A DNA stretch of 64,000 nucleotides from Pedobacter nanyangensis. GTDB lineage: Bacteria; Bacteroidota; Bacteroidia; Sphingobacteriales; Sphingobacteriaceae. Position numbers and translations under genes: made by a program. The stretch spans positions 372,001 to 436,000 of the forward strand of contig NZ_QMHO01000003.1 of NCBI RefSeq assembly GCF_003313505.1. The letters run 5' to 3'. The notes beneath the pieces are model-generated. The model did no database searches, had not been told where the DNA came from, and was given only the letters and a program-made list of their open reading frames with translations. Shown piece after piece: positions 1 through 8,333 of this stretch. Position 1 is the stretch's first letter, and each line of letters opens with the position of its first letter.

Positions 1-221
1 CTTAGTTGTTGCGACGTTAAACGGCTACCCATGGTACGAAATCCTATTTTTTCGGCCGCCTCACTGATGCCAAATAATGATACCCCCTCCTTATTGATCC
101 CAGCGATATCCCTTAGTTTTTGCAGGCTGAAATTTTTGCCATAGTGTTTGGCGATCATGCGTAAGCATGTTGGACCGCAGTCCATTTGGTCGGGTTGTTT
201 ATAGAAGGGGAACGTTTTCAA
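1..221 (-). CDS. C39 peptidase-domain ABC exporter, N-terminal fragment (runs off left edge)
   Basis: The reverse strand encodes 73 residues before the window ends. They match the N-terminus of C39 peptidase-containing ABC transporters, which cut double-glycine leaders and export the peptide. The motif DCGPTCLRMIAKHYG (residues 14-28) carries the expected catalytic Cys15. The start is TTG at 221: an in-frame TAG lies a few codons upstream, and the first ATG (residue 13) would remove the conserved start of the fold, so TTG fits best. The ABC membrane and ATPase domains lie outside the window and are inferred from the family. It is the last visible gene of the peptide locus and would process the two precursors upstream of it. 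Confidence 0.88.
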   Translation of the reverse strand, partial: MKTFPFYKQPDQMDCGPTCLRMIAKHYGKNFSLQKLRDIAGINKEGVSLFGISEAAEKIGFRTMGSRLTSQQL

Positions 222-385
222 ATTATTAGAAATTAGCTATTATGCCACAAAAATTTTAAGATGATTTGTTTAAGTTTATGCACTTATGCTGATTCTTATA
301 TCGGGGCCAAGTTAATTCTCTTATTTTTAATCAAGCCAACATCAACAACTGTAATGAGCTGCCTTTTTGTTCAAGTGTACCCAAG

Positions 386-1510
386 CTATTCTTTGAATTT
401 CTGCTCCAAAAATTTCAACAAGTCTTCTCCTTTTAGGTTTTTAGCAACGATTTTCCCATCGGGATCTAGTAAATAATTTTCTGGAATAAACCTGATAGCA
501 TACTTTTCCCTTGTTATGCCACGTTGATCAATCAATTGAGGCCATCGACTTATCCCATCCTTCTTTATTGCTTCTTTCCAGAATATTTCTTTAGTATCTA
601 AAGAAATTCCTATTATCTCGAAGCCGCTATTCATATACTTATTGTAAACTTTTATAAAATTTGGAAACTCATCACGACAGGGGGTGCACCAACTTGCCCA
701 AAAATCTATCAAAACATATTTACCCCTATAAGAAGAAATACGACGCATGACACCTAAAGTATCAGGTAGCTCAACATCTTGAAACATCTTACCGACGACT
801 AGATTCTTAGCGGTATTAAGTTTATCTCTCACAAGTTTTGCAGAGGGGAGATTTTTAATTTCCGGAGATAAGCTTTCTAAAATTGTGGAAATTTCTTGCG
901 GTTTGTCTTTTACTCGTTGCTTTTCATAAGGGCGTTCAGCATATTTGATAAGGGCGTAAAGAGCTATCGGTTCAGAAGAATAGTTTTGGTATTTTTTATA
1001 AATTTTTTGGTCTATTTCATCCGCTATGGAATCTTTGATCTTTTGAATTTGCTTTTCAACACTTTCGATAGATTGGTTTTCGTAATTTAAATTTTTTAAT
1101 AGATCCTGTAATTTTAAATTATAGTTCGCAATATCCTTCTCCAGCTTTCTTATCTTCGAATCGAATACTTTATCTCCTTGCCGTATCACCATACGCAAAT
1201 TTTCATCAAAGTCTATATGATATCTACCGGAAGTTCCCCAGAACTCAATTACTTCATCCGCACCACCTACAAAATTAAATTTGAAAGTATAATGTTCTGG
1301 TTCTTTTAATTGCCTTTCGTAGGTAAAAGTGTTTTGATGAGGCCAAATGGTATCGAGAGAACTACTATATTGAGCCAGTCCATCTCTAAACACCACTATT
1401 TTCTCAAGTTTTTTAACTCCTGCACCAGCGGGGCCAGTTACTACAAGATGCTGTGCTTTAGCTTCCCCAAAAAGGAAGAAAATCATCATCGCAACAAGGA
1501 ATTCTTTCAT
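386..1510 (-). CDS. Secreted TlpA-like thioredoxin-family protein
   Basis: This 374-residue protein has a signal peptide (about 1-19), a middle region rich in Lys, Glu and Asn with helical, partly coiled-coil character (about 115-230), and a C-terminal TlpA/AhpC-type thioredoxin domain (about 240-374). The active site is WASWCTPC with Cys275 and Cys278, and a cis-Pro candidate lies in FIPENY (Pro343). The N-terminal part resembles the DUF4369 region often fused to Bacteroidota TlpA proteins. Its start abuts the stop of the upstream 229-residue gene, so the two are co-transcribed. A role in disulfide reduction or isomerisation of the exported Cys-rich peptides is inferred from context; the partner is unknown. 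Confidence 0.9.
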   Translation of the reverse strand: MKEFLVAMMIFFLFGEAKAQHLVVTGPAGAGVKKLEKIVVFRDGLAQYSSSLDTIWPHQNTFTYERQLKEPEHYTFKFNFVGGADEVIEFWGTSGRYHIDFDENLRMVIRQGDKVFDSKIRKLEKDIANYNLKLQDLLKNLNYENQSIESVEKQIQKIKDSIADEIDQKIYKKYQNYSSEPIALYALIKYAERPYEKQRVKDKPQEISTILESLSPEIKNLPSAKLVRDKLNTAKNLVVGKMFQDVELPDTLGVMRRISSYRGKYVLIDFWASWCTPCRDEFPNFIKVYNKYMNSGFEIIGISLDTKEIFWKEAIKKDGISRWPQLIDQRGITREKYAIRFIPENYLLDPDGKIVAKNLKGEDLLKFLEQKFKE

Positions 1511-2200
1511 CTATTTTTTAAAAAAGCTATCCATATTTTCTTTCAGTCTTTTACCTTTTTCACTCCTCTTTAACCGCTCAGACAATAAGTTAAACATAGC
1601 GTATGGTTCTCCTACATCACGCAAAAGTCTTTCAAAATTCCGATCTATATAAGCTTCATATATTCCTTCTAAGCTATAAAAAGATACTGGAGAGTCTGGA
1701 AACATCGCTATAAAAGACTCCAGTCCTTTAGGTGTCTTTTTCATTTCCGATAGAATTTTTAATTGTTTTGTGAACTTTCCTTCCCTTAATAATTCCATGC
1801 TATCTCTAATATTACCAGCCGATAATTTTATATTCATATCTTCTAAAATAATCTGCTTAAGATTTTCGTCCCTCCCCACAACCCAAATTAAATTATAAAA
1901 TTTTGAAGCTACTTCCTTCTTGCTGATGTTAGCTCTCTTATCGAAAAACAAACAGGCATTCTGATAAAATTCACCGTTCAATTCAAACTCTCCCTCAAAA
2001 TTAAACCTACCATTCTTGATGGGAGCCATTACAAACAATTTATCACTTGATATGGTTCGCTGTTGAGAAAGAGTCGTTAGGTACGCAAATTTATGGCTTA
2101 CCGTATCCAGCACCATTCCTTCAATTCGAAATTTTACAACTTGCCCTGTTGCTAAAAAAGAAACAACACAAAAAGCAATAACAACCAGAAATACTTTCAA
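1511..2200 (-). CDS. Secreted hypothetical protein, DUF4369-like, no thioredoxin domain
   Basis: This 229-residue protein has a signal peptide (about 1-19) and then a beta-rich region that resembles the N-terminal part of Bacteroidota TlpA proteins (RIEGMVLDTVSHKFAYL, then a KNGRFNFEGEF stretch). It ends after a charged helical region without any CxxC or thioredoxin fold; its only mature-chain Cys is in the NACLFF segment. It lies between a precursor peptide and a TlpA-like gene and abuts the latter with no gap. It could be a scaffold or the remnant of a TlpA protein that lost its catalytic domain. Function is unknown. Confidence 0.8.
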   Translation of the reverse strand: MKVFLVVIAFCVVSFLATGQVVKFRIEGMVLDTVSHKFAYLTTLSQQRTISSDKLFVMAPIKNGRFNFEGEFELNGEFYQNACLFFDKRANISKKEVASKFYNLIWVVGRDENLKQIILEDMNIKLSAGNIRDSMELLREGKFTKQLKILSEMKKTPKGLESFIAMFPDSPVSFYSLEGIYEAYIDRNFERLLRDVGEPYAMFNLLSERLKRSEKGKRLKENMDSFFKK

Positions 2201-2242
2201 TTTATAATTTAATTAAGCCGAGCCCTAAGGCTCGGCAGTTGG

Positions 2243-2431
2243 TTAATATTTACAATAATTATTAGCACAGTCATCTGCACTATGCACTGTAATGCAACAA
2301 TTGTAACAAATATCTGGCTTTGTCTTCCAATCTTCACATGCAAAGCCATCATCTACAATTTCAGGTGTAGTGTTGTTACCTCCCATTACTTTTTTCATTT
2401 CAGCTCTGCTGAGCAAGTTCTGCTTGTTCAT
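2243..2431 (-). CDS. Double-glycine leader precursor peptide, six-cysteine core
   Basis: This 62-residue peptide has the leader MNKQNLLSRAEMKKVMGG, ending in Gly17-Gly18, the expected C39 cleavage site. Leaders of the LSRAEMKKxMGG type belong to the Bacteroidota GG-type natural product or bacteriocin-like precursors. The 44-residue core has six cysteines (FAC, DIC, NCC, DDC, YC), enough for three disulfides. The leader is identical to that of the peptide at 4272-4493, and the next residues are alike (TPEIVDDG against TPEVVEDG), but the rest differs. C39, VKOR and thioredoxin genes flank it. Activity (toxin, signal or other) is not predictable. Confidence 0.88.
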   Translation of the reverse strand: MNKQNLLSRAEMKKVMGGNNTTPEIVDDGFACEDWKTKPDICYNCCITVHSADDCANNYCKY

Positions 2432-2559
2432 AATTTTTATAAATTTGATTGTTTAAGTTTTGCGGGCCTTCCACGCTGGCCTGCTTATGGCGATAAGGGT
2501 AAACGCCCTTACTCGTTGCTGGGGCAGTGTCGCTTGCAATCGTACTGCCCCTTTTTTTT
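2432..2559 (-). promoter_or_regulatory. Structured 5' leader of the first precursor peptide (copy 1 of a repeat)
   Basis: This is nearly identical to 4494-4620, which lies at the same place before the other precursor. In the sense (minus) direction it contains a GGGGCAGT...ACTGCCCC stem (2521-2551), a central segment with GGCG/CGCC pairing potential, and an imperfect GC-rich hairpin at 2462-2484, followed by an A/T-rich run up to the ATG. On the plus strand the first stem is followed by eight T, so it could also terminate plus-strand transcripts. I see no consensus promoter inside it. It may be an RNA element controlling peptide synthesis or simply part of the duplicated unit. Confidence 0.6.
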
Positions 2560-2690
2560 CAAACTTCCCAACCAGGAAGGTCTTTTATCAATCAATTGCT
2601 AAGTATCTTTCAATGGGCCAGGTTTAGGATGAGGTAAACTCGTTCTCAAGATGTGCACTGTAGTCAATTTCATTGAAAATTTTGTTTTTG

Positions 2691-4214
2691 CTATAATAAA
2701 CTGTTAATCATTCCCTTAACTTCATTACTTCCAGGAAAAGCCGTAAATTTATTCCTGAGCAGGCCTTGTTTATCATATAATAGATAGGATGGAATACCTT
2801 CAAAATCAAACTTGTCCATGATATATTTCCATTGACTATCTGCCAGATAATAATGTTGATCGCCTATCCCTTTGATTTTCTCTTCCCATAATTTTCGAGG
2901 TGAAGATCCGTTGGTGATATACACAAATACCACGTCCCTATCCTTAAAGTCTTTTTTTGTATCCCTAAATTCCTGCATTGCATCCAAACATGGGCTACAC
3001 CATGTTGCCCAAAGATCTATAAGCACAACTTTATTTTGATGTTTGGCAAGAATTGCCTCTACAACTTTATCATTCGCAACTGATGAAACATCATTTACAA
3101 CGGCGGGTGATTTGAATTTATTTGCTTCAACAACCTTTTGATTTTTTCTCAATAAAATTTTAGCAATTTCTCCGGTTTTCCAATAACTTACTATATTTTT
3201 CTTTTGTTTTTCGCTTAGTGGCCTTAATTCTTCGCTTAGTTGTTTGCCGTAGGCATTAGCAGCCAAAATATCATAATATAGGCCATTGTCAAATCCAACT
3301 AAGTCAGATAAAATAACTTTTACACTTTTTAGCCAAGTAGCAATATCGGTTTCTCCTATTTCTGGGAGCCCTATGAGGTCGTTCTGGAGAATTTCCTTTT
3401 GAAAATCTTGAAATGTGAAGCAGTTCAAATATTGTATATCATTGAGCCTAAGATTTTTTAAAAAACGATAATAAGACCTGTCAATCTTTTGGATATCAGG
3501 CTTTTTACTTGTATCATTACTTGTATTGCGATAATTAAGCATCATCATTTCTTCGTAACTAAAGGCATTTATTTTATACATCCATAACTGTAGGTCATTA
3601 ACCAGCACTTCTTTCAATTCTCTTGATAGTAAGGTATCTTTTTTTACAATTGCTAATTTTTCTGAAATAGCCGTTTTAATATGGTTTAGAAAATAGTCAG
3701 CACTTTTATCATACAAGGGTTGAAGCGCCCTATTTGGCCTGTATCGAATCATATTATCCATCACTTCAAAGCCTTTGGTTATATCATTCTGATTCATAGT
3801 GGGCTTAACGTTGATATTTTCAATATCATTGTCAGAATTATAGGCAATATCAATGTTAGCAACGCCGCCACTTTCTAATTTAATAAAAAGGAGTTTATTG
3901 GTATTTAAGTTAGTGTATAAGCCAATCAAAGAAATGTTTGTTTCCACCTCAACATCAATAGCGAACTTCCCAAATTGATCAACAAGCGCTTTGTATTGAA
4001 CATTTTCTCCGGAAATTGGATGTAAGGCTACGATAGTTACCATAGTACTATCTTGGTTTGTGCTGTTTGCTCTTATTACGCCAGTTACTTTAGCTGTACC
4101 AGCAACGATAGCAGGGCTATTTATTAAGCCGTCAACAGGTGGTTTACCTGACAACAAGAGCAAAAAGCAGAATATATAAAGGAAACCTAGTCCTTTCGTT
4201 TTAGTCATATACAT
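2691..4214 (-). CDS. Secreted TlpA-like thioredoxin-family protein (long form)
   Basis: This 507-residue protein has a hydrophobic N-terminal export signal (about 8-22), a beta-rich N-domain (about 40-130), a long helical middle region (about 145-380) and a C-terminal thioredoxin domain with WATWCSPC (Cys406, Cys409) and cis-Pro475 in EGIPSY. This architecture belongs to the Bacteroidota TlpA family. It lies between the two precursor peptides and is transcribed with them. Disulfide exchange on the exported peptides is an inference from position. ATG codons at residues 1 and 3 are both possible starts. Confidence 0.9.
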   Translation of the reverse strand: MYMTKTKGLGFLYIFCFLLLLSGKPPVDGLINSPAIVAGTAKVTGVIRANSTNQDSTMVTIVALHPISGENVQYKALVDQFGKFAIDVEVETNISLIGLYTNLNTNKLLFIKLESGGVANIDIAYNSDNDIENINVKPTMNQNDITKGFEVMDNMIRYRPNRALQPLYDKSADYFLNHIKTAISEKLAIVKKDTLLSRELKEVLVNDLQLWMYKINAFSYEEMMMLNYRNTSNDTSKKPDIQKIDRSYYRFLKNLRLNDIQYLNCFTFQDFQKEILQNDLIGLPEIGETDIATWLKSVKVILSDLVGFDNGLYYDILAANAYGKQLSEELRPLSEKQKKNIVSYWKTGEIAKILLRKNQKVVEANKFKSPAVVNDVSSVANDKVVEAILAKHQNKVVLIDLWATWCSPCLDAMQEFRDTKKDFKDRDVVFVYITNGSSPRKLWEEKIKGIGDQHYYLADSQWKYIMDKFDFEGIPSYLLYDKQGLLRNKFTAFPGSNEVKGMINSLL

Positions 4215-4271
4215 TTTTGTTTTGTTCTAGCAGGCTTGGTAAAAGGCCTGCCAGAACAATGTAAGTAATTA

Positions 4272-4493
4272 CTACCCCGGAACGTTACAATAAAGTGAAG
4301 TCCAAGTACCTTTTACACAGGTTCCGTTCTTTCCTGAATAGCTACAAGATGATCCTTCAGTTTTACCTGAACAAGCTTTTACATTATCATTGGCATCGCC
4401 ACCACCTAGGCCATCCTCTACAACTTCAGGTGTAATGTTACCGCCCATTACCTTTTTCATTTCAGCTCTGCTGAGCAAATTTTGTTTGTTCAT
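4272..4493 (-). CDS. Double-glycine leader precursor peptide, four-cysteine core
   Basis: This 73-residue peptide has a leader identical to that of the 62-residue precursor (18 residues ending MKKVMGG) and a 55-residue core rich in Gly, Ser, Asn and Thr with four cysteines (KAC, SSC, GTC, LYC). A short conserved pro-region (TPEVVEDG) follows the cleavage site, then the sequence diverges completely from its paralogue. The leader codons differ at several synonymous positions, so the duplication is not recent. The upstream gene encodes the VKOR fusion protein and the downstream gene a TlpA-like thioredoxin, which fits a disulfide-bonded exported product. Confidence 0.88.
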   Translation of the reverse strand: MNKQNLLSRAEMKKVMGGNITPEVVEDGLGGGDANDNVKACSGKTEGSSCSYSGKNGTCVKGTWTSLYCNVPG

Positions 4494-4620
4494 GATTTTT
4501 ATAAATTTGGTTGTTTAAGTTTTTGCAGGCCTACCACGCTGGCCTGCTTACGGCGGTAAAGGTGAACGCCCTTACTCGTTGCTGGGGCAGTGTCGCTTGC
4601 AATCGTGCTGCCCCTTTTTT
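4494..4620 (-). promoter_or_regulatory. Structured 5' leader of the second precursor peptide (copy 2 of a repeat)
   Basis: This is a near-identical copy of 2432-2559. The sense strand has a GGGGCAG/CTGCCCC stem (4584-4614), GGCG/CGCC pairing potential in the middle, and a perfect 7-bp hairpin GCAGGCC/GGCCTGC at 4525-4547 with a 9-nt loop, then an A/T-rich stretch up to the ATG. Most differences from copy 1 lie in loops or keep at least partial pairing. On the plus strand the first stem is followed by six T. Regulatory function is an inference from conservation and position. Confidence 0.6.
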
Positions 4621-4648
4621 GCTATCGCTGTCCGGACTTAGGCATATC

Positions 4649-6238
4649 TTAATTGATCAAATACCTAATATCTTCTAACCTGTACGGTTCTGGCAGTTTG
4701 TAGCCATTAATCAATATGGTTGGGGTAAAGGTTATTTCTGCCATTTCGCACCACTGCTTTTGCTTTTTAGAAGCTTCGTTTACCTCGTCTCCCATATTCA
4801 CTTGATAAGCGCTTGCCCATTCTTCATATTTTTTTTCACGCTGAGCATACCAGTGGTTCAAGGCTTTTTCAACTAACTCTGCCTGATTGGTTAAACTTAA
4901 TGCCGTTATGTGGCGCGCTACCTTTGTTCTTTGATCATCGTCATGATCAGCAGTGGTAAAAACAATTTTAAGCTGTATATCGTCTCTGGTTTTTAACCAT
5001 TTATCTAAAATTTCGTGTGCTTTGGCACAAGGCCCGCAAAAGGGGTTGCTTACCATAGTGATTACCGTAGAGGCCTGTGGGTTACCTAAATTAATTGGCG
5101 CTATTTCATTAGGCACAGCATAACGTGGTTGTTTAGTTAGGGCATGAACAAATAGCTCGCTGTTGTACTTAAATTTTTTTAATTGTCCTTTAAGCATTTG
5201 ATGTTCGGCATCTTTGCGCAACATCGGTTTTAAAACATACCAAAGGAGCACCGGAGCCAAAAAACATAAAAGCAGTGTTGGCAAAATACCTATGTTGGAA
5301 GTCGTGAGATCAAAGCTAGCGGGCAACAGCAGCGCGGCAGTAACCAATTCTAACCATAAAATGGCCTGTACGGTACAACATAGCACGCACCAGTTTTTAT
5401 GTCGATATTGGTAAAAAACAGACCAAAAGGTGTAAGGTATGGAGAGCATGTTGAGCCAAATAATGAACGTTAAAGATGAAGGAACAAAAAGCAAAGCCAG
5501 GAAACTGCCGGCAAAATAGAAAAACCCTACTTCGCTCCAGCTAAGCCACGAGGTGGCCTGGGCGGCATCGGATTTTAAAACGGCATTACAGTTATTTTTT
5601 TTGCCCAAACTACATAAGTTTTGTACCAAAGGGTTATTGGCATTTATACTGTGCAGCAGCAGCAGCACAGAAACACCAATTCCAAAGCATTTGAGCAATA
5701 GCAGTAGTCCGTAGCCCCAGCTCATTTCGCTAAAATTGAGGGTCTGTAAAATAGCAATAGCCAGCAATAGTACTACAGCGGGCATTTTTAGGTTAGCGAT
5801 GGTTTCACGCAGCTGCTTCCCCACATATCCTTCTTCGCCACTTTTCGGTCCTCTTTCTGCATAGAGCAAAATGCCGCTCCATCTTTTTAAAAATTCTTCT
5901 TCGCTTATTTCTTTCCTTTTAGATCTTTCATCGCTATAAATAACTGTACCATGGGCTATCTGATGTACCAACATAAACATTCCTCCGTTAGCTGGCGTTT
6001 GTGCAATGAACGGGAACTGTAGTTCTTGGGCATTATATTCTTCCTTAGCGATCCGATAAGCTGCGTTTGGGATATGCCATTCATTAAGACAATCGCTCAC
6101 CGCCATTAAGCTTGGAAAATCCGGATGCTCTTCTAGTTTATTGGCCAAGGTTTGGTTGCTGATTTTTATACCTAGCTCCTTTAGCAAGAGCCGAGGTACC
6201 TCAATCGCATTGGCAACTGAGCGAGCGATTAATTTCAT
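4649..6238 (-). CDS. Degenerate C39-like / VKOR / DsbA-like thioredoxin fusion membrane protein
   Basis: From the ATG at 6238 this is 529 residues. Residues 1-125 resemble a C39 peptidase fold, but the catalytic Cys position appears to be Val14, so the domain is probably inactive and may bind leaders. About six hydrophobic segments between 153 and 338 form a VKOR domain with the loop pair Cys209/Cys217 and the WCVLCC active site (Cys284, Cys287). A cytoplasmic-type linker leads to a thioredoxin/DsbA-like domain (about 385-529) with FCGPC (Cys401, Cys404) and cis-Pro506. VKOR proteins make disulfides using quinone, and the fused thioredoxin would be the donor to substrates. It is the first gene of the peptide locus. 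A longer reading from TTG at 6325 would run through a terminator-like palindrome and is rejected. Confidence 0.9.
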   Translation of the reverse strand: MKLIARSVANAIEVPRLLLKELGIKISNQTLANKLEEHPDFPSLMAVSDCLNEWHIPNAAYRIAKEEYNAQELQFPFIAQTPANGGMFMLVHQIAHGTVIYSDERSKRKEISEEEFLKRWSGILLYAERGPKSGEEGYVGKQLRETIANLKMPAVVLLLAIAILQTLNFSEMSWGYGLLLLLKCFGIGVSVLLLLHSINANNPLVQNLCSLGKKNNCNAVLKSDAAQATSWLSWSEVGFFYFAGSFLALLFVPSSLTFIIWLNMLSIPYTFWSVFYQYRHKNWCVLCCTVQAILWLELVTAALLLPASFDLTTSNIGILPTLLLCFLAPVLLWYVLKPMLRKDAEHQMLKGQLKKFKYNSELFVHALTKQPRYAVPNEIAPINLGNPQASTVITMVSNPFCGPCAKAHEILDKWLKTRDDIQLKIVFTTADHDDDQRTKVARHITALSLTNQAELVEKALNHWYAQREKKYEEWASAYQVNMGDEVNEASKKQKQWCEMAEITFTPTILINGYKLPEPYRLEDIRYLIN

Positions 6239-6282
6239 ACATATTAGGTTAGTTAAAACCAATTTAACGAGTAAAAAACAAA

Positions 6283-6319
6283 AATGGCAAAGTGTGCAAA
6301 ATTTGCACACTTTGCCATT
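6283..6319 (-). terminator. Perfect 37-nt palindrome, terminator-like on the minus strand
   Basis: Two perfect 18-nt arms (6283-6300 and 6302-6319) flank a single A at 6301. On the minus strand the second arm is followed by a T-rich run (TTTTTGTTTTTT), as in an intrinsic terminator, so it may back up the dnaK terminator at 6370-6399. It lies 45 nt before the ATG of the VKOR fusion gene, so an operator or attenuator role is also possible. Arms this long and perfect are unusual for a simple terminator. Confidence 0.55.
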
Positions 6320-6369
6320 CGGCAATTTAAAGCGCTTATTTTTAGGCTTATCGCAAAATTTTCCAACAA

Positions 6370-6399
6370 AAAAGTCCTGATATTACTACCAGGACTTTT
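6370..6399 (-). terminator. Intrinsic terminator after dnaK
   Basis: A 10-bp stem AAAAGTCCTG/CAGGACTTTT with a 10-nt loop lies about 20 nt past the dnaK stop and is followed by T on the minus strand. It separates dnaK from the peptide locus. Confidence 0.85.
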
Positions 6400-6419
6400 C
6401 GTTTGATAAGCGATGCTTA

Positions 6420-8333
6420 TTACTTCTTATCATCGTCTTTTACCTCTTCGTAATCAACATCCGTTACGGTATCGCCATTTTGTTGGCCTCCCGCCTGGCC
6501 TGCTGCATCACCTTGAGGCTGCTCAGCTTCCTGACCTGCTTTGTACATTTCTTCCGAAGCAGCATTCCAAGCATTTTGCAATTCAGTTTGTGCCGCATCA
6601 ATGTCTGCAAAGTTACGAGCAGTATGCGCATCTTTCAGTTTCTTCAAACCGTCTTCAATTGGCGCTTTTTTATCCGCAGACAACTTATCGCCAAACTCTT
6701 TCAATTGTTTCTCCGTAGAGAAGATCAATGCATCGGCAGCGTTGATTTTATCTGCCTCCTCTTTAGCTTGTTTGTCAGCCTCAGCGTTAGCTTCAGCTTC
6801 TTGCTTCATTTTTTGGATTTCAGCATCAGTTAAGCCCGAAGATGCTTCGATACGGATTTTTTGTTCTTTGCCAGTGGCCTTATCTTTTGCACTTACATGT
6901 AAGATACCGTTCGCATCAATATCAAAAGCTACTTCAATTTGAGGTACACCACGAGGTGCTGGCGGAATACCATCCAACATAAAACGGCCAATGGTACGGT
7001 TTTGGTTAGCCATTGGGCGCTCACCTTGTAAAATGTGGATTTCTACAGAAGGCTGGTTATCAGCAGCAGTAGAGAAAGTTTCCGTTTTCTTAGTTGGAAT
7101 GGTTGTATTAGATTCAATTAACTTGGTCATTACACCACCCATAGTTTCAATACCTAACGATAGTGGCGTAACGTCTAATAACAATACATCTTTCACATCA
7201 CCGGTTAATACACCACCTTGAATAGCAGCACCGATAGCAACCACTTCATCAGGGTTTACACCTTTAGAAGGTTCTTTACCGAAGAAAGCTTTTACGGCCT
7301 CCTGAATAGCAGGAATACGGGTTGAACCCCCTACCAAGATAATCTCATCAATATCACCTACCGATAAACCAGCATTTTTCAGGGCCGATTTACAAGGATC
7401 AATGGTACGTTTGATCAAGTCACCAGCCAACTGTTCAAATTTAGCACGGCTTAATGTACGGACCAAGTGTTTAGGGCCGCTAGCATCGGCAGTAATATAA
7501 GGTAAGTTAATTTCAGTGGAAGTAGTGCTCGAAAGCTCAATTTTAGCTTTTTCAGCAGCTTCTTTTAAACGTTGTAACGCCATTGGATCTTTGTGCAAGT
7601 CCATACCGTTTTCGTTTTTAAACTCCTCAGCCAACCACTCAATCAAAACGTGGTCAAAGTCGTCACCACCTAAGTGAGTATCACCATCAGTAGCTTTTAC
7701 TTCAAATACACCATCACCAAGCTCCAATACAGAAACGTCATGTGTACCACCACCGCAGTCAAACACTACAATTTTCATGTCTTTGTGGGCCTTATCCAAG
7801 CCATAAGCCAAAGCTGCTGCAGTAGGTTCGTTAATGATACGTTTTACCTGTAAACCGGCAATTTCCCCAGCTTCTTTGGTTGCCTGACGTTGTGCGTCGT
7901 TAAAGTAAGCCGGTACAGTAATTACCGCTTCAGTTACTTCCTGGCCCAAAAAATCCTCAGCGGTTTTTTTCATTTTCTGTAAAACCATTGCCGAAATTTC
8001 CTGTGGTGTATATTTTCTATCATCAATCTCCACACGAGGCGTATTGTTATCTCCTTTTACCACTTTATAAGGCACTCTTCCAACTTCTTTGTCCACTTCG
8101 TTAAAGCTGTTACCCATAAAGCGTTTGATAGAATAAATCGTTTTTGTTGGGTTTGTGATTGCCTGACGTTTAGCAGGCTCGCCTACTTTGCGCTCGCCGT
8201 TTTCCGTAAAAGCAACAATAGATGGCGTAGTACGTTTACCCTCGCTGTTTGCAATAACCACAGGCTCATTACCCTCCATTACCGCAACACAAGAGTTCGT
8301 AGTTCCTAAGTCTATACCAATTATTTTTCCCAT
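6420..8333 (-). CDS. dnaK: Molecular chaperone DnaK (Hsp70)
   Basis: This 637-residue protein is a full-length DnaK. It starts with [20 protein letters not shown], the phosphate-1 loop of Hsp70 ATPases, has the [15 protein letters not shown] and [15 protein letters not shown] motifs of the nucleotide-binding domain (about 1-380), a substrate-binding domain with [14 protein letters not shown] (about 385-500), a helical lid, and an acidic Gln/Gly-rich tail ending in EEVKDDDKK. It binds exposed hydrophobic segments in an ATP cycle with DnaJ and GrpE. Neither partner gene is adjacent. It is transcribed alone and closed by a terminator. Confidence 0.99.
   Translation of the reverse strand: MGKIIGIDLGTTNSCVAVMEGNEPVVIANSEGKRTTPSIVAFTENGERKVGEPAKRQAITNPTKTIYSIKRFMGNSFNEVDKEVGRVPYKVVKGDNNTPRVEIDDRKYTPQEISAMVLQKMKKTAEDFLGQEVTEAVITVPAYFNDAQRQATKEAGEIAGLQVKRIINEPTAAALAYGLDKAHKDMKIVVFDCGGGTHDVSVLELGDGVFEVKATDGDTHLGGDDFDHVLIEWLAEEFKNENGMDLHKDPMALQRLKEAAEKAKIELSSTTSTEINLPYITADASGPKHLVRTLSRAKFEQLAGDLIKRTIDPCKSALKNAGLSVGDIDEIILVGGSTRIPAIQEAVKAFFGKEPSKGVNPDEVVAIGAAIQGGVLTGDVKDVLLLDVTPLSLGIETMGGVMTKLIESNTTIPTKKTETFSTAADNQPSVEIHILQGERPMANQNRTIGRFMLDGIPPAPRGVPQIEVAFDIDANGILHVSAKDKATGKEQKIRIEASSGLTDAEIQKMKQEAEANAEADKQAKEEADKINAADALIFSTEKQLKEFGDKLSADKKAPIEDGLKKLKDAHTARNFADIDAAQTELQNAWNAASEEMYKAGQEAEQPQGDAAGQAGGQQNGDTVTDVDYEEVKDDDKK

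Noticed and set aside
6239..6325. N-terminal extension of the VKOR fusion gene from a TTG
   Set aside because: It would translate the 37-nt palindrome into a Cys-rich stretch not expected in the family; the ATG at 6238 gives a complete domain.
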